Shown: piece after piece, positions 18,577 through 26,516 of the stretch
Position numbering within the stretch: position 1 is the stretch's first letter
Layout: each line of letters begins with the position of its first letter
Assembly: GCA_015488115.1 (NCBI GenBank)
Contig: WFOK01000051.1
Location: 1-48,005, forward strand
Reading direction: 5' to 3'
Length of the DNA stretch: 48,005 nt
From: Mariprofundaceae bacterium
Lineage (GTDB): Bacteria > Pseudomonadota > Zetaproteobacteria > Mariprofundales > Mariprofundaceae
Program-made: the position numbers and the translations under genes
Notes under the pieces: model-generated
What the model was told of the DNA's origin: nothing
Database searches by the model: none
What the model saw: only the letters and a program-made list of their open reading frames with translations

Positions 18577-18851
18577 TGTTCTGATTGCTGCTTGAGCTTT
18601 GCTGCTCGGCGGGCGCGATGCTTCGCGTTCAGCGCCTTCTCGCGAGCCAGGGCAAAATTCTTTTCTCGAATGGCCTGACTGGCGGCCTGAAGCTCCCGTT
18701 CCGCCTGTCTGATTTCATCATCCGCCCGCGGGTTGTGCCCCGGCAGCGATTTTGCGGTCTGAATGGCTGAACGCGCATGTGCCATTTCCTGCGTTGGAGG
18801 ATGCGCGCATGCAGCAAGCGCCAGCAACAACACAAGGCAAGCCACTCTCAT
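18573..18851 (-). CDS. Small lipoprotein with DUF4398-like helical domain
   Basis: 92 residues. A short signal peptide ends in the lipobox LAAC (Cys15 becomes the lipidated residue). The next residues are His-Pro, not Asp, so outer-membrane sorting is expected if Lol rules apply. The mature part is alanine-, glutamate- and arginine-rich and almost entirely helical (AHARSAIQTAK, DEIRQAERELQAASQAI, NFALAREKALNAK), the pattern of DUF4398 lipoproteins. A longer frame reaching 19025 has no signal before this Met. No strong ribosome-binding site is seen. icd follows after 28 bp. Function unknown. Confidence 0.75.
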   Translation of the reverse strand: MRVACLVLLLALAACAHPPTQEMAHARSAIQTAKSLPGHNPRADDEIRQAERELQAASQAIREKNFALAREKALNAKHRARRAAKLKQQSEQ

Positions 18852-19158
18852 GTCTTGTATGATTGTTGCTGCGCCCCCCCTTGTCAAAGGGGAATGAACG
18901 GGTCGCTCCCCCAGCCCGGATTTTTCATGTGATCGCGAATGGATGGCGCCGGATGAGCAAGGTCGGGGCACGCCTTTGGCTGCGAAGCATGGCCATCGCC
19001 ATGGTTCGCAGCCAAAGGCCTGCATTCTGCCCGCAAAGACAAGCCAGGCGCCGCGAAATGCAGGGGGCCATCTTCAATAACACGTCCATGCCGATGCAAC
19101 CCCTTTTTAGGTTTCGACATTTCAAATCCCGGCGCATGATCATCATGAAAAATCCGGG
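18852..19158. other. 307-bp intergenic spacer between aspS and the lipoprotein gene
   Basis: No convincing gene. It holds the inverted-repeat-bounded segment and the 22-bp hairpin listed separately. A frame covering most of it has no ribosome-binding site and no recognisable protein. Confidence 0.7.
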
Positions 19159-19160
19159 CT
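18913..19160. repeat. 248-bp segment bounded by perfect 17-bp inverted repeats
   Basis: The left arm (18913-18929, AGCCCGGATTTTTCATG) is the exact reverse complement of the right arm (19144-19160). The right arm runs two bases into the aspS stop codon. The arms enclose a strong internal hairpin. I see no transposase and no clear target-site duplication. It could be a miniature inverted-repeat element, a structured RNA, or the long-range terminator of aspS. Confidence 0.6.
18972..19019. repeat. 22-bp near-perfect hairpin
   Basis: Arms 18972-18993 and 18998-19019 pair over 22 bp with one mismatch and a four-base loop (CATC). No T tract follows on either strand, so it is not a standard intrinsic terminator. 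It lies inside the inverted-repeat-bounded spacer. Confidence 0.8.
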
Positions 19161-20946
19161 AGCCTGAGGAAATCATGTTCTTGCGCAGGCGCAGACCAAG
19201 CTCCCTGAGCTGTTCCTCGGCCACTGGAGAGGGCGAGTCACACATCAGGTCGGCGGCCTTCTGGGTCTTGGGGAATGCGATGACGTCCCGGATGGACTCG
19301 GCACCCGCCATCAAGGCCAGAATCCTGTCCAGACCGAAGGCCAGCCCCCCATGCGGTGGAGCACCATATTTCAGGGCATCCAGAAGAAAACCGAACTTCT
19401 CCCTTGCCTCGTCATCACCGATGTTCAGGGCCCTGAAAATACGCGCCTGAACATCCGGCTGATGAATACGGATCGAGCCCCCGCCGATTTCCGTTCCATT
19501 CCAGACCAGATCATATGCCTGGGAACGCATGGCCAATGGATCACTCTCCAGCAGCTCAAGATCATCCGGATGAGGCGAGGTAAACGGGTGATGCAATGCC
19601 TCAAGCCTTTTTTCATCCGCATTCCAGGAAAACATCGGGAAATCCACGATCCAGACAAAGCGATGATCATCATCGGCAACAAGCCCGAGATCATGGGCAA
19701 TACGCACGCGCAAATGCCCGAGGGCATCGTTGACGACCTTTACATCGCCCGCGCCGAAGAAAAGGATATCGCCGTTCCCGGCATCACAGGCCTCTAACAA
19801 CGCCTCGAGCACCTGCCCGGGCAGAAACTTGACGATCGGCGATTGCAAGCCTTCGGGAAGACGCGAACGATCGTTGACCTTGATCCAGGCGAGCCCCTTT
19901 GCGCCATAGACCGAGACATAGCTCGTATAGTCATCAATCTGCTTGCGCGTAAGCCTGCCCCCTCCAGGAACCCGCATGACCTTGACAAGCCCGCCCGTGT
20001 CCGCCGGTTCCCGGAACACCTTGAACTCCACCTGTTTCATGAGATCAGTGATATCGACATGCTCCAGGCCAAAGCGGATGTCCGGACGGTCCAGTCCATA
20101 CCGGGCCATGGCCTCGGCATAGCTCATGCGCGGAAACACCTCCGGAAGATGGATGCCCACGCCAGCATCAAACATCGCCCGCAAGAGACCCTCGGCAATG
20201 CTCATGACCTCATCCTGGCTCACGAAGGACATCTCGAGGTCAACCTGGGTAAACTCAGGCTGTCGGTCGGCGCGCAAATCCTCATCGCGGAAGCAGCGCG
20301 CTATCTGATAGTAACGATCCATGCCCGCAACCATGAGCAGCTGTTTGAACAATTGCGGACTCTGGGGGAGAGCAAAAAAGGAGCCGGGATAGATGCGACT
20401 CGGGACCAGATAGTCGCGTGCGCCCTCCGGCGTTGACTTGTTCAGGATTGGCGTTTCGATCTCCAGAAAGCCCTGCTGGTCCAGGTACTGACGGGCCGCA
20501 TGAACCACGCGATGTCGAAGCTGGAGATTGCGTTGCATCTTCGGCCGCCGAAGATCGAGATAGCGAAATTCCAGGCGATGCTGTTCCCCGGTATGGCAAT
20601 CATCCTCGATCGGGAATGGCGGCGTCTCGGAACGATTGAGCACATGGATCTCGGATGCCTTGACCTCCACTGCACCAGTGGAAAGCTTTTCATTGACCGT
20701 ATCTTCGGAGCGGGCCAGAACCGTGCCTTGAACCTCGATGACGTCCTGCTGTCGCAGGCTATGGGCCAGCTTGTGAACCTCGGGTGTATCCGGATGGACG
20801 ACAACCTGCACGAGGCCGGAGCGATCGCGGACATCCAGAAACACGACTCCGCCATGATCACGAGCCGTATCCACCCAGCCGCACAAGCGCACGGTCTGAT
20901 CGATATGCATGACTCTGAAATCTCCGCAATGGGTACGTGGCAACAT
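19159..20946 (-). CDS. aspS: Aspartyl-tRNA synthetase, probably non-discriminating
   Basis: 595 residues, the usual bacterial length including the GAD insertion. Class II motifs are visible: FLEIETPIL (motif 1), the FRDEDLRADRQPEFTQVD segment (motif 2) and GLAFGLDRI (motif 3). The anticodon-binding domain reads LCGWVDTARDHGGVVF. The His of RDHGG is the residue found in non-discriminating enzymes, where discriminating ones such as E. coli have Leu. It may therefore charge both tRNA-Asp and tRNA-Asn, with GatCAB finishing Asn-tRNA. The frame opens with TTG at 20949, but the next codon is ATG 20946 with GGAGGT nine bases upstream, so I use that. It follows the class V aminotransferase gene by 76 bp. 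Confidence 0.96.
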   Translation of the reverse strand: MLPRTHCGDFRVMHIDQTVRLCGWVDTARDHGGVVFLDVRDRSGLVQVVVHPDTPEVHKLAHSLRQQDVIEVQGTVLARSEDTVNEKLSTGAVEVKASEIHVLNRSETPPFPIEDDCHTGEQHRLEFRYLDLRRPKMQRNLQLRHRVVHAARQYLDQQGFLEIETPILNKSTPEGARDYLVPSRIYPGSFFALPQSPQLFKQLLMVAGMDRYYQIARCFRDEDLRADRQPEFTQVDLEMSFVSQDEVMSIAEGLLRAMFDAGVGIHLPEVFPRMSYAEAMARYGLDRPDIRFGLEHVDITDLMKQVEFKVFREPADTGGLVKVMRVPGGGRLTRKQIDDYTSYVSVYGAKGLAWIKVNDRSRLPEGLQSPIVKFLPGQVLEALLEACDAGNGDILFFGAGDVKVVNDALGHLRVRIAHDLGLVADDDHRFVWIVDFPMFSWNADEKRLEALHHPFTSPHPDDLELLESDPLAMRSQAYDLVWNGTEIGGGSIRIHQPDVQARIFRALNIGDDEAREKFGFLLDALKYGAPPHGGLAFGLDRILALMAGAESIRDVIAFPKTQKAADLMCDSPSPVAEEQLRELGLRLRKNMISSG

Positions 20947-21022
20947 CAAATCCTAACCTCCGACATCCCGCCTCATGAGCGGCCGGCGCAGACTACAGGC
21001 GCCGGGCCTGCCAGGCAAAGCC

Positions 21023-22171
21023 TCAAATACCAAGCTCCCGCCGAACATGATGGATGACTCCGTCGGCCTTTTCGAGCTGCTCGGTCACCTGACAATAGAA
21101 ATGCGGGGACAGACGAATGGCGCCAGCCCTGTAGGCGCAAACAAGTCCTCTTGCCAGGGCCATGTTCACAAGCCGTGCATGCATACGCCCATCCGCCCCC
21201 CGGATACGGAAGCTGACGATCCCCGACAGGCGCCCTTCTGCATCCATCGAACACAATTCCCAATCCGCATGTGACTGGATCCAGGCGACAAGCTGTCTGG
21301 CCGCATGCAGAACCTTGTCCTCGACGAGATCCATACCCATCTCCTCGAACAGCGAAAGGCTTGCCTCCAAGGCATGGATACCGAGCATGTTCGGGCTCCC
21401 TGGCTCGAAGCGACGGGCCGTATGCGCCGGCTCCCAGTCCCGACGTTCAAAATCTCCGGCATGCTCGACCATATGCCAGCCGAACTGGCGCAGCCTCAAC
21501 CTGTTTCTCAGCGAAGGACGTACATACATCAATGCCAGGCCTTCCGGGCCCAGCAACCATTTGTGCCCGTCGGCCACGGCCACATCCGCCATGTTCTGCT
21601 GAACATCGAAGCGCAACATACCCAGATGCTGAATGGCATCGATGCAAAACAGCACGCCGCGTTCCCTGCAGGCCCTGCCTATGCGCGAAACATCCAGGCG
21701 CAAACCCGTCGCATATTGGACGGAACTGATACTGAGCAAGCGTGTGCGCTCGCAGATGGCGCCAAGAAGGGCCTCCTCTGGCTCATCGCACCCGAGCTCC
21801 ACGCTGTCAACGCACACGCCGTAGCAAGCCAGCGACTCCCAAACGATTCTGTTGGAGGGAAACTCGCCCCGGGCGATGACAATGCGGTCACCTGGTTGCC
21901 ATGTCAGTCCATAGGCAAGCAAAGAAAGGCCCTCGGAAGTGTTTTTTACCAACGCAATGTCATCAGCCGAACCGGCGCCCATCAGCCGGGCCGCGCGCAT
22001 GCGCAGCCTGGACTCCCGGCTGATCCAGGCTGGATAGTTCCTTGCCCCTTGCCGCATGCTCTCGTCGGCAAAGGCACAGACGGCATCCCTCGTCCGCCGG
22101 GGCCATGTCCCGATGGCCGCGTGATTCCAGTAGATCAGATTCGGATCAAGCGGAAACTCTTCCGGTATCAT
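21023..22171 (-). CDS. Class V PLP-dependent aminotransferase (cysteine desulfurase-like fold)
   Basis: 382 residues. Landmarks: [11 protein letters not shown] at the N-terminus, [28 protein letters not shown], and the PLP-lysine segment [12 protein letters not shown] with Lys204. [10 protein letters not shown] matches the substrate-binding EGTP-type loop. No conserved cysteine loop of NifS/SufS type is obvious in the C-terminal part, so desulfurase activity is doubtful. Related proteins are annotated only as aminotransferase class V. The ATG overlaps the hppA stop (ATGA, 22168-22171), so it is translationally coupled to the proton/sodium pyrophosphatase, an unexpected partner. Substrate unknown. 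Confidence 0.88.
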   Translation of the reverse strand: MIPEEFPLDPNLIYWNHAAIGTWPRRTRDAVCAFADESMRQGARNYPAWISRESRLRMRAARLMGAGSADDIALVKNTSEGLSLLAYGLTWQPGDRIVIARGEFPSNRIVWESLACYGVCVDSVELGCDEPEEALLGAICERTRLLSISSVQYATGLRLDVSRIGRACRERGVLFCIDAIQHLGMLRFDVQQNMADVAVADGHKWLLGPEGLALMYVRPSLRNRLRLRQFGWHMVEHAGDFERRDWEPAHTARRFEPGSPNMLGIHALEASLSLFEEMGMDLVEDKVLHAARQLVAWIQSHADWELCSMDAEGRLSGIVSFRIRGADGRMHARLVNMALARGLVCAYRAGAIRLSPHFYCQVTEQLEKADGVIHHVRRELGI

Positions 22172-24168
22172 GCCAGCAGTGGAGCAATCACCAGGGAGAC
22201 GATGGCCATGACATTGATCAGAATGTTCATCGATGGTCCGGACGTATCCTTGAACGGGTCACCCACCGTGTCGCCAACAACGCAGGCCTTGTGCACATCC
22301 GAGCCCTTCCCGCCGAAATGGCCCTTTTCAACATGCTTCTTGGCATTATCCCAGGCCCCGCCCGCATTGGCCATGGTCAGGGCCAGCAGCACGCAGCCCA
22401 CGAGCGCGCCTCCTAGCATGCCGCCAAGCGATTCAGGCCCCAAACCGAAGCCCACAACCACGGGCGCGCTGACGGCAAGAACACCCGGCAACACCATGCG
22501 CTTGAGCGCCGCCGTCGTCGCAATGTCCACGCAACGCGCATGATCGGGCTCGGCCTTGCCTTCCATAAGCCCTGGAATCTCGTGAAATTGCCGTCGAATC
22601 TCCTTGATCATGTCAAAGGCCGCATCACCAACCGCGGTCATGGTCAGGGAAGCAACCAGAAAGGGAAACACACCTCCGACAAACATGCCGATGAGCACAC
22701 CGGGCTTGTTCAGCTCAAGCGAGAAGCCTGGCACATGGGCCGAGACGGTCTCCACATAGGCCGTGATGATGGCCAGGGCGGCCAGGGCAGCCGCGCCGAT
22801 GGCAAACCCCTTGCCGATGGCGGCCGTTGTGTTGCCCAGTTCATCAAGGGAGTCCGTAATGCGCCGGACCTTCTCGCCCATGCCGGCCATTTCAGCGATG
22901 CCACCAGCATTGTCGGCCACCGGCCCATAAGCATCAATGGCCATGGTCATGCCCACCGTGGCCAGCATGCCCACAGCAGCGATCCCAACCCCATAGAGGC
23001 CGCAAAGCGCGGTGGAAACATAGATGATGCCGCAAATGGTCAACAATGGCGCAACGACCGACCGCATGCCCACGGCAAGCCCCGCAATCATGACCGTCGC
23101 CGCCCCCGTCTCGCCTGCGGCCGCGATGTCCCTGACGGGCTTGCCTCCCGTATAGTATTCGGTGACCAGACCAATGATGATGCCACCCAGCGCGCCCGAA
23201 ACCACGGCACCCCAGATGTTGGGCGAAACTTCCGCCCAGTCGGTAACCATGAAGGCAAGAAAGATGAACAGCAATGATGAACCCACCGTACCGATGCGCA
23301 GGGCCAGTTGCGGATTGCGATCCGAGTATGCACGAACGAGCGCAATGCCAAGCAGGGAGCACAGAAGTCCCGCTGAGGCCAGGGCCAGCGGAAGAAACAT
23401 CAGCGCGGACCGGCTGCCCAACGGATCCAGCACATCGGCCGTCATGGCCGAGGCCATCGCGATGGTCGCAATGATGGCGCCACAGTAGGACTCGAAAATA
23501 TCCGAGCCCATGCCAGCCACATCGCCGACATTGTCGCCCACATTGTCCGCAATGACCCCGGGATTACGCGGATCATCCTCCGGAATGCCTGCCTCGACCT
23601 TGCCGACAAGATCCGCGCCAACGTCGGCGCTCTTGGTGTAAATGCCCCCCCCAACACGCGAAAACAGGGCCACAGAGGATGCGCCCATGCCGAAGCCGTG
23701 AATGGCATGGGCCGTTTCGGGATCGCCGCCGAACATCAGGTAAAGCGTTCCCAGGCCAAGCAGCCCCAAGGCGGCAACGGTCAGCCCCATGATCGATCCG
23801 CCGAAGAAAGCCACGGTCAGCGCCTCGGCCTGACCTCCGCGCTGCGCTGCCATCGCGGTGCGGACATTGGCCCGCGTTGCGGAAAACATGCCGAAATAGC
23901 CCGCCAGAGCCGAGGAAACCGAGCCCACGAGGAAAGCAAGCATGGTGTTCACACCCAGGCCGAGACCAAGCAGGATGGCCACCACAAGCACGAAGACGGC
24001 CAGAATCGAATACTCCCTGCGCAGAAACACCATGGCACCAAGATGAATGGCCTCGGCGATCTCCCTGACCTTGCCCTCTCCCGATGGATAACGCAAAACG
24101 ACGAAATAAAGGCCCAAGGCGGCCAACAGCCCCAATGCTCCCAGGCCAATGGGCACAAAGCTTTCCAT
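22168..24168 (-). CDS. hppA: Membrane-bound ion-translocating pyrophosphatase, predicted K+-dependent
   Basis: 666 residues with about 16 hydrophobic helices. It couples PPi hydrolysis to H+ or Na+ export across the inner membrane. Catalytic stretches are intact: [42 protein letters not shown], and near the C-terminus [20 protein letters not shown]. In GNTTAA the residue that is Lys in K+-independent enzymes is Ala, predicting K+ dependence. The Glu of DIFESY is where Na+-pumping members have theirs, but K+-dependent H+ pumps exist, so the ion is undecided. The ATG at 24168 follows GGGAGGGGAG; the 47-codon upstream extension has no family sequence. It lies 47 bp after the soluble pyrophosphatase. 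Confidence 0.96.
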   Translation of the reverse strand: MESFVPIGLGALGLLAALGLYFVVLRYPSGEGKVREIAEAIHLGAMVFLRREYSILAVFVLVVAILLGLGLGVNTMLAFLVGSVSSALAGYFGMFSATRANVRTAMAAQRGGQAEALTVAFFGGSIMGLTVAALGLLGLGTLYLMFGGDPETAHAIHGFGMGASSVALFSRVGGGIYTKSADVGADLVGKVEAGIPEDDPRNPGVIADNVGDNVGDVAGMGSDIFESYCGAIIATIAMASAMTADVLDPLGSRSALMFLPLALASAGLLCSLLGIALVRAYSDRNPQLALRIGTVGSSLLFIFLAFMVTDWAEVSPNIWGAVVSGALGGIIIGLVTEYYTGGKPVRDIAAAGETGAATVMIAGLAVGMRSVVAPLLTICGIIYVSTALCGLYGVGIAAVGMLATVGMTMAIDAYGPVADNAGGIAEMAGMGEKVRRITDSLDELGNTTAAIGKGFAIGAAALAALAIITAYVETVSAHVPGFSLELNKPGVLIGMFVGGVFPFLVASLTMTAVGDAAFDMIKEIRRQFHEIPGLMEGKAEPDHARCVDIATTAALKRMVLPGVLAVSAPVVVGFGLGPESLGGMLGGALVGCVLLALTMANAGGAWDNAKKHVEKGHFGGKGSDVHKACVVGDTVGDPFKDTSGPSMNILINVMAIVSLVIAPLLA

Positions 24169-24188
24169 ATCTCCCCTCCCAAAATGAA

Positions 24189-24210
24189 AGCGGGCGCCCG
24201 CGCGCCCGCT
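24189..24210 (-). terminator. GC-rich hairpin between ppa and hppA (attenuator-like)
   Basis: A perfect 9-bp stem (24189-24197 with 24202-24210) and a four-base loop start six bases after the ppa stop. On the coding strand it is followed by a T-rich TTTCATTTT. It could terminate part of the ppa transcripts before hppA, whose ribosome-binding site lies just beyond. Confidence 0.6.
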
Positions 24211-24215
24211 CCCGC

Positions 24216-24755
24216 TTAGTTGTTCTCCTTCTCCTGAAACCTGTTCACGGAGGAGATGATTTCCTCCTTGGCGGCATCGGCATCGCGCCACCCGAGCACC
24301 TTGACCCATTTTCCAGGCTCAAGATCCTTGTAATGATGGAAAAAATGCTGGATCTGATCGAGAAGGAACTTCGGCATGTCTTCCGGACCCTGCACATGGT
24401 CAAACACCGGCTTGATCTCCGACACGGGCACGGCCAGGACCTTGGCATCCAATCCCTTCTCGTCCTCCATGAGCAGCACCCCCACCGGCCTGCAGTTGAT
24501 CACGCAACCAGTGATCAACGAGAAGTTGCAGACAACAAGCGCATCGACCGGATCGCCATCCTCCGACAGCGTATTGGGCACAAAGCCATAATTCGCCGGG
24601 TAATGCATGGCCGTGTGCATGAACCTGTCGACGAAAAACGCACGCGATTCCTTGTCCAGCTCGTATTTGACCGGATCGGCATGAGCCGGCACTTCAATGA
24701 TGACATTGATATCCTCAGGCGGATTGTTGCCTGGTGGAATCTTGCTGATATCCAT
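24216..24755 (-). CDS. ppa: Soluble inorganic pyrophosphatase, family I
   Basis: 179 residues (E. coli 176). Hydrolyses PPi in the cytoplasm. The signature [12 protein letters not shown] supplies the metal-binding aspartates 66, 68 and 71. [19 protein letters not shown] and the downstream [14 protein letters not shown] segment are family landmarks. The ATG at 24755 follows AGGAGAG. It lies between amgK (53 bp upstream) and hppA, so the organism encodes dissipative and energy-conserving PPi hydrolysis side by side. Confidence 0.97.
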   Translation of the reverse strand: MDISKIPPGNNPPEDINVIIEVPAHADPVKYELDKESRAFFVDRFMHTAMHYPANYGFVPNTLSEDGDPVDALVVCNFSLITGCVINCRPVGVLLMEDEKGLDAKVLAVPVSEIKPVFDHVQGPEDMPKFLLDQIQHFFHHYKDLEPGKWVKVLGWRDADAAKEEIISSVNRFQEKENN

Positions 24756-24808
24756 GATGTTCTCTCCTGTTCGATTTCAAATAAGCCTGATGCGCCCATT
24801 GTAGGCGC

Positions 24809-25807
24809 TCATGCGCCCGGTACAACCTGTCCCAGATGAGCCGGCGGCACATAAAGCAGGGCCATGTCTTCCTCATCCATGTCCAGCGCCTGCATGCCCT
24901 CAAGAAGATGTTTGCGGGTCAGGGGGATCTCGCGGAGAAACTGACGCTTCCCATCCCTGTAGGCCAATCTCGAAAAAATCCCGATGGCCTTCACATGACG
25001 TTGCCAGGCCGTAAGACGTACCGCCCGATGCCAAGCATCGAAGCTCCCGAAGGCGCAGCGCTTGTCGGCAGGTAGAGCCTCATAGAAGGCCAGGCTCCAA
25101 GCCTGGCGTTCGCTTTCGGCATAGTCCTGGTAGCAGTCATAAAGCAATGAGGCCAGATCATAGGTGACCGGCCCCATGACAGCGTCTTGAAAGTCAATGA
25201 TGCCCAGAGGCAGGCCATCTTCGGGTACCATCAGGTTTCGGCTGTGAAAGTCGAGATGGACCGGAGCCCTCGGCAGACTGGCCAGGCTCTCCAGCCATGG
25301 CCCGATGCGCTCATGGAATCGTCGCCTCTCCCAACGGGTCGGCGCACGGCCGGCGACATAAGGCATGTACCAGTCAATAAAGAGATCGCACTCGCGCAGC
25401 ATGCGCCCAACATCGAACTCCGGCAGCGCAGGCCCGGCCATGCCCTGCTGCAACAACAGCAACTGCCTGAGCGCATCGCTGAACAAGGAGGACAAGTCAT
25501 CACCGTCCGCACATGCCCTGGCCCAGGTGCGATCACCGAAGTCTTCCAGCAACAGCCACCCATGCTGAAGATTGGCCGCATGCAGTTCGGGAACGCGAAG
25601 ACCACGACCCCCCATCCATTCGCGGACCTTGAGAAACGGCTCCACGTCTTCCTTGTCAGGTGGCGCATCCATGAGCACAAAGGATGTCCCGGCATGGTGA
25701 ACGCGGTAATAGCGGCGAAACGAAGCATCCCCGGCCAGTGGCGCCATGTTGAATGCCGATCCGAGCACCTGTTCCAGCCATTGCCGGCGCAGCCCCTCAC
25801 GAGCCAT
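24809..25807 (-). CDS. amgK: N-acetylmuramate/N-acetylglucosamine kinase-like phosphotransferase
   Basis: 332 residues of the aminoglycoside-phosphotransferase fold. The N-terminal nucleotide domain has the GDASFRRYYRV segment and LMDAPP. The catalytic loop is VHLDFHSRNLM and the metal-binding segment IIDFQDAVMGPVTYDLASLLYDCY, both very close to AmgK. AmgK phosphorylates the anomeric position of MurNAc (and GlcNAc) in the recycling route that bypasses de novo MurA/B. The partner nucleotidyltransferase gene murU, often adjacent, is not in this window. The ATG overlaps the end of the SPOR-protein gene by 11 bases. Phosphotransferase fold is certain; the AmgK assignment is strong but rests on the motifs. 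Confidence 0.85.
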   Translation of the reverse strand: MAREGLRRQWLEQVLGSAFNMAPLAGDASFRRYYRVHHAGTSFVLMDAPPDKEDVEPFLKVREWMGGRGLRVPELHAANLQHGWLLLEDFGDRTWARACADGDDLSSLFSDALRQLLLLQQGMAGPALPEFDVGRMLRECDLFIDWYMPYVAGRAPTRWERRRFHERIGPWLESLASLPRAPVHLDFHSRNLMVPEDGLPLGIIDFQDAVMGPVTYDLASLLYDCYQDYAESERQAWSLAFYEALPADKRCAFGSFDAWHRAVRLTAWQRHVKAIGIFSRLAYRDGKRQFLREIPLTRKHLLEGMQALDMDEEDMALLYVPPAHLGQVVPGA

Positions 25808-26516
25808 CGCGAATCACCAGCCCCTTCAACCGCACCTTTTTCTCCAGATCCCGCTTCGCATGTTCTGCCAACAGGCTACTGTGGAACGGGCCGACAAACA
25901 CCCGATGCCATTGCCCCTTGCCGCCGAGGTCCACAGACTGGATGAAACTTGAAAAACCATGCTTTCTTAGTCGCTGCATCATGGACTCGGCATCATGGCG
26001 CCGTCGAAACGAGCCCACCTGGATGCGGTATCCGCCCTTGCCCACGGCCTCGGATCCTCCGAGCTGGGCTTCAATGACATGTGAAATCTCATCATGCTTT
26101 TGCGCCCGGTGCTCCACCTGATCGGCAGGATCCGAAACGGGTGCCTCGGCAAGGGGCGCAGGCGTGACGGACTGCCGGGGAAGCTCGCGGTAAAACGTCA
26201 ACTCATCCACGGCAGCCGCTTTCTTCTCCCTTTCCCGTTTCAGGCGGGTATTCTCCTGCTCGAGCCGGATCAAGCGAGCGTTCTTTTCTTCCAGTTCCTT
26301 CTGCAGCGCGATGAGCCGCTCATGTTCGGCTCCGACAGAAGCTTGATCCTGCCCCTGATGCGCCCACCAATATCCCGTGCCGAAAGCCAGGCCAGCAGAC
26401 AGGGCAAGCGCCGTAAGCCAGCCTGTGGCAGAAGAATGCGCCTTATCCCTTGCGGAAGATGCCTTGCGTGACTTGCGCGAGGGTGCCCTGACCTTGGCAA
26501 AATCACGCCCCGCCAT
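25797..26516 (-). CDS. FtsN-like SPOR-domain membrane protein
   Basis: 239 residues. A basic cytoplasmic tail (1-30) is followed by one transmembrane helix (about 31-52), a coiled coil of about 40 residues (LIALQKELEEKNARLIRLEQ and onward), a Pro/Ala linker, and a C-terminal SPOR domain (about 160-237) with YRIQVGSFRR and WHRVFVGPF. SPOR domains bind septal peptidoglycan stripped of stem peptides. It starts directly after the argS stop with no gap, the argS-SPOR order common in proteobacteria, and overlaps amgK by 11 bases. Likely a division-site protein. FtsN itself is poorly conserved, so I leave the symbol empty. Confidence 0.88.
   Translation of the reverse strand: MAGRDFAKVRAPSRKSRKASSARDKAHSSATGWLTALALSAGLAFGTGYWWAHQGQDQASVGAEHERLIALQKELEEKNARLIRLEQENTRLKREREKKAAAVDELTFYRELPRQSVTPAPLAEAPVSDPADQVEHRAQKHDEISHVIEAQLGGSEAVGKGGYRIQVGSFRRRHDAESMMQRLRKHGFSSFIQSVDLGGKGQWHRVFVGPFHSSLLAEHAKRDLEKKVRLKGLVIRDGS

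Noticed and set aside
18863-19162. 99-codon plus-strand frame in the aspS-lipoprotein spacer
   Set aside because: No ribosome-binding site, no recognisable protein, and it is read through a hairpin and both inverted-repeat arms.
21305-22543. 412-codon plus-strand frame across the aminotransferase/hppA junction
   Set aside because: Shadow of two minus-strand genes with intact motifs.
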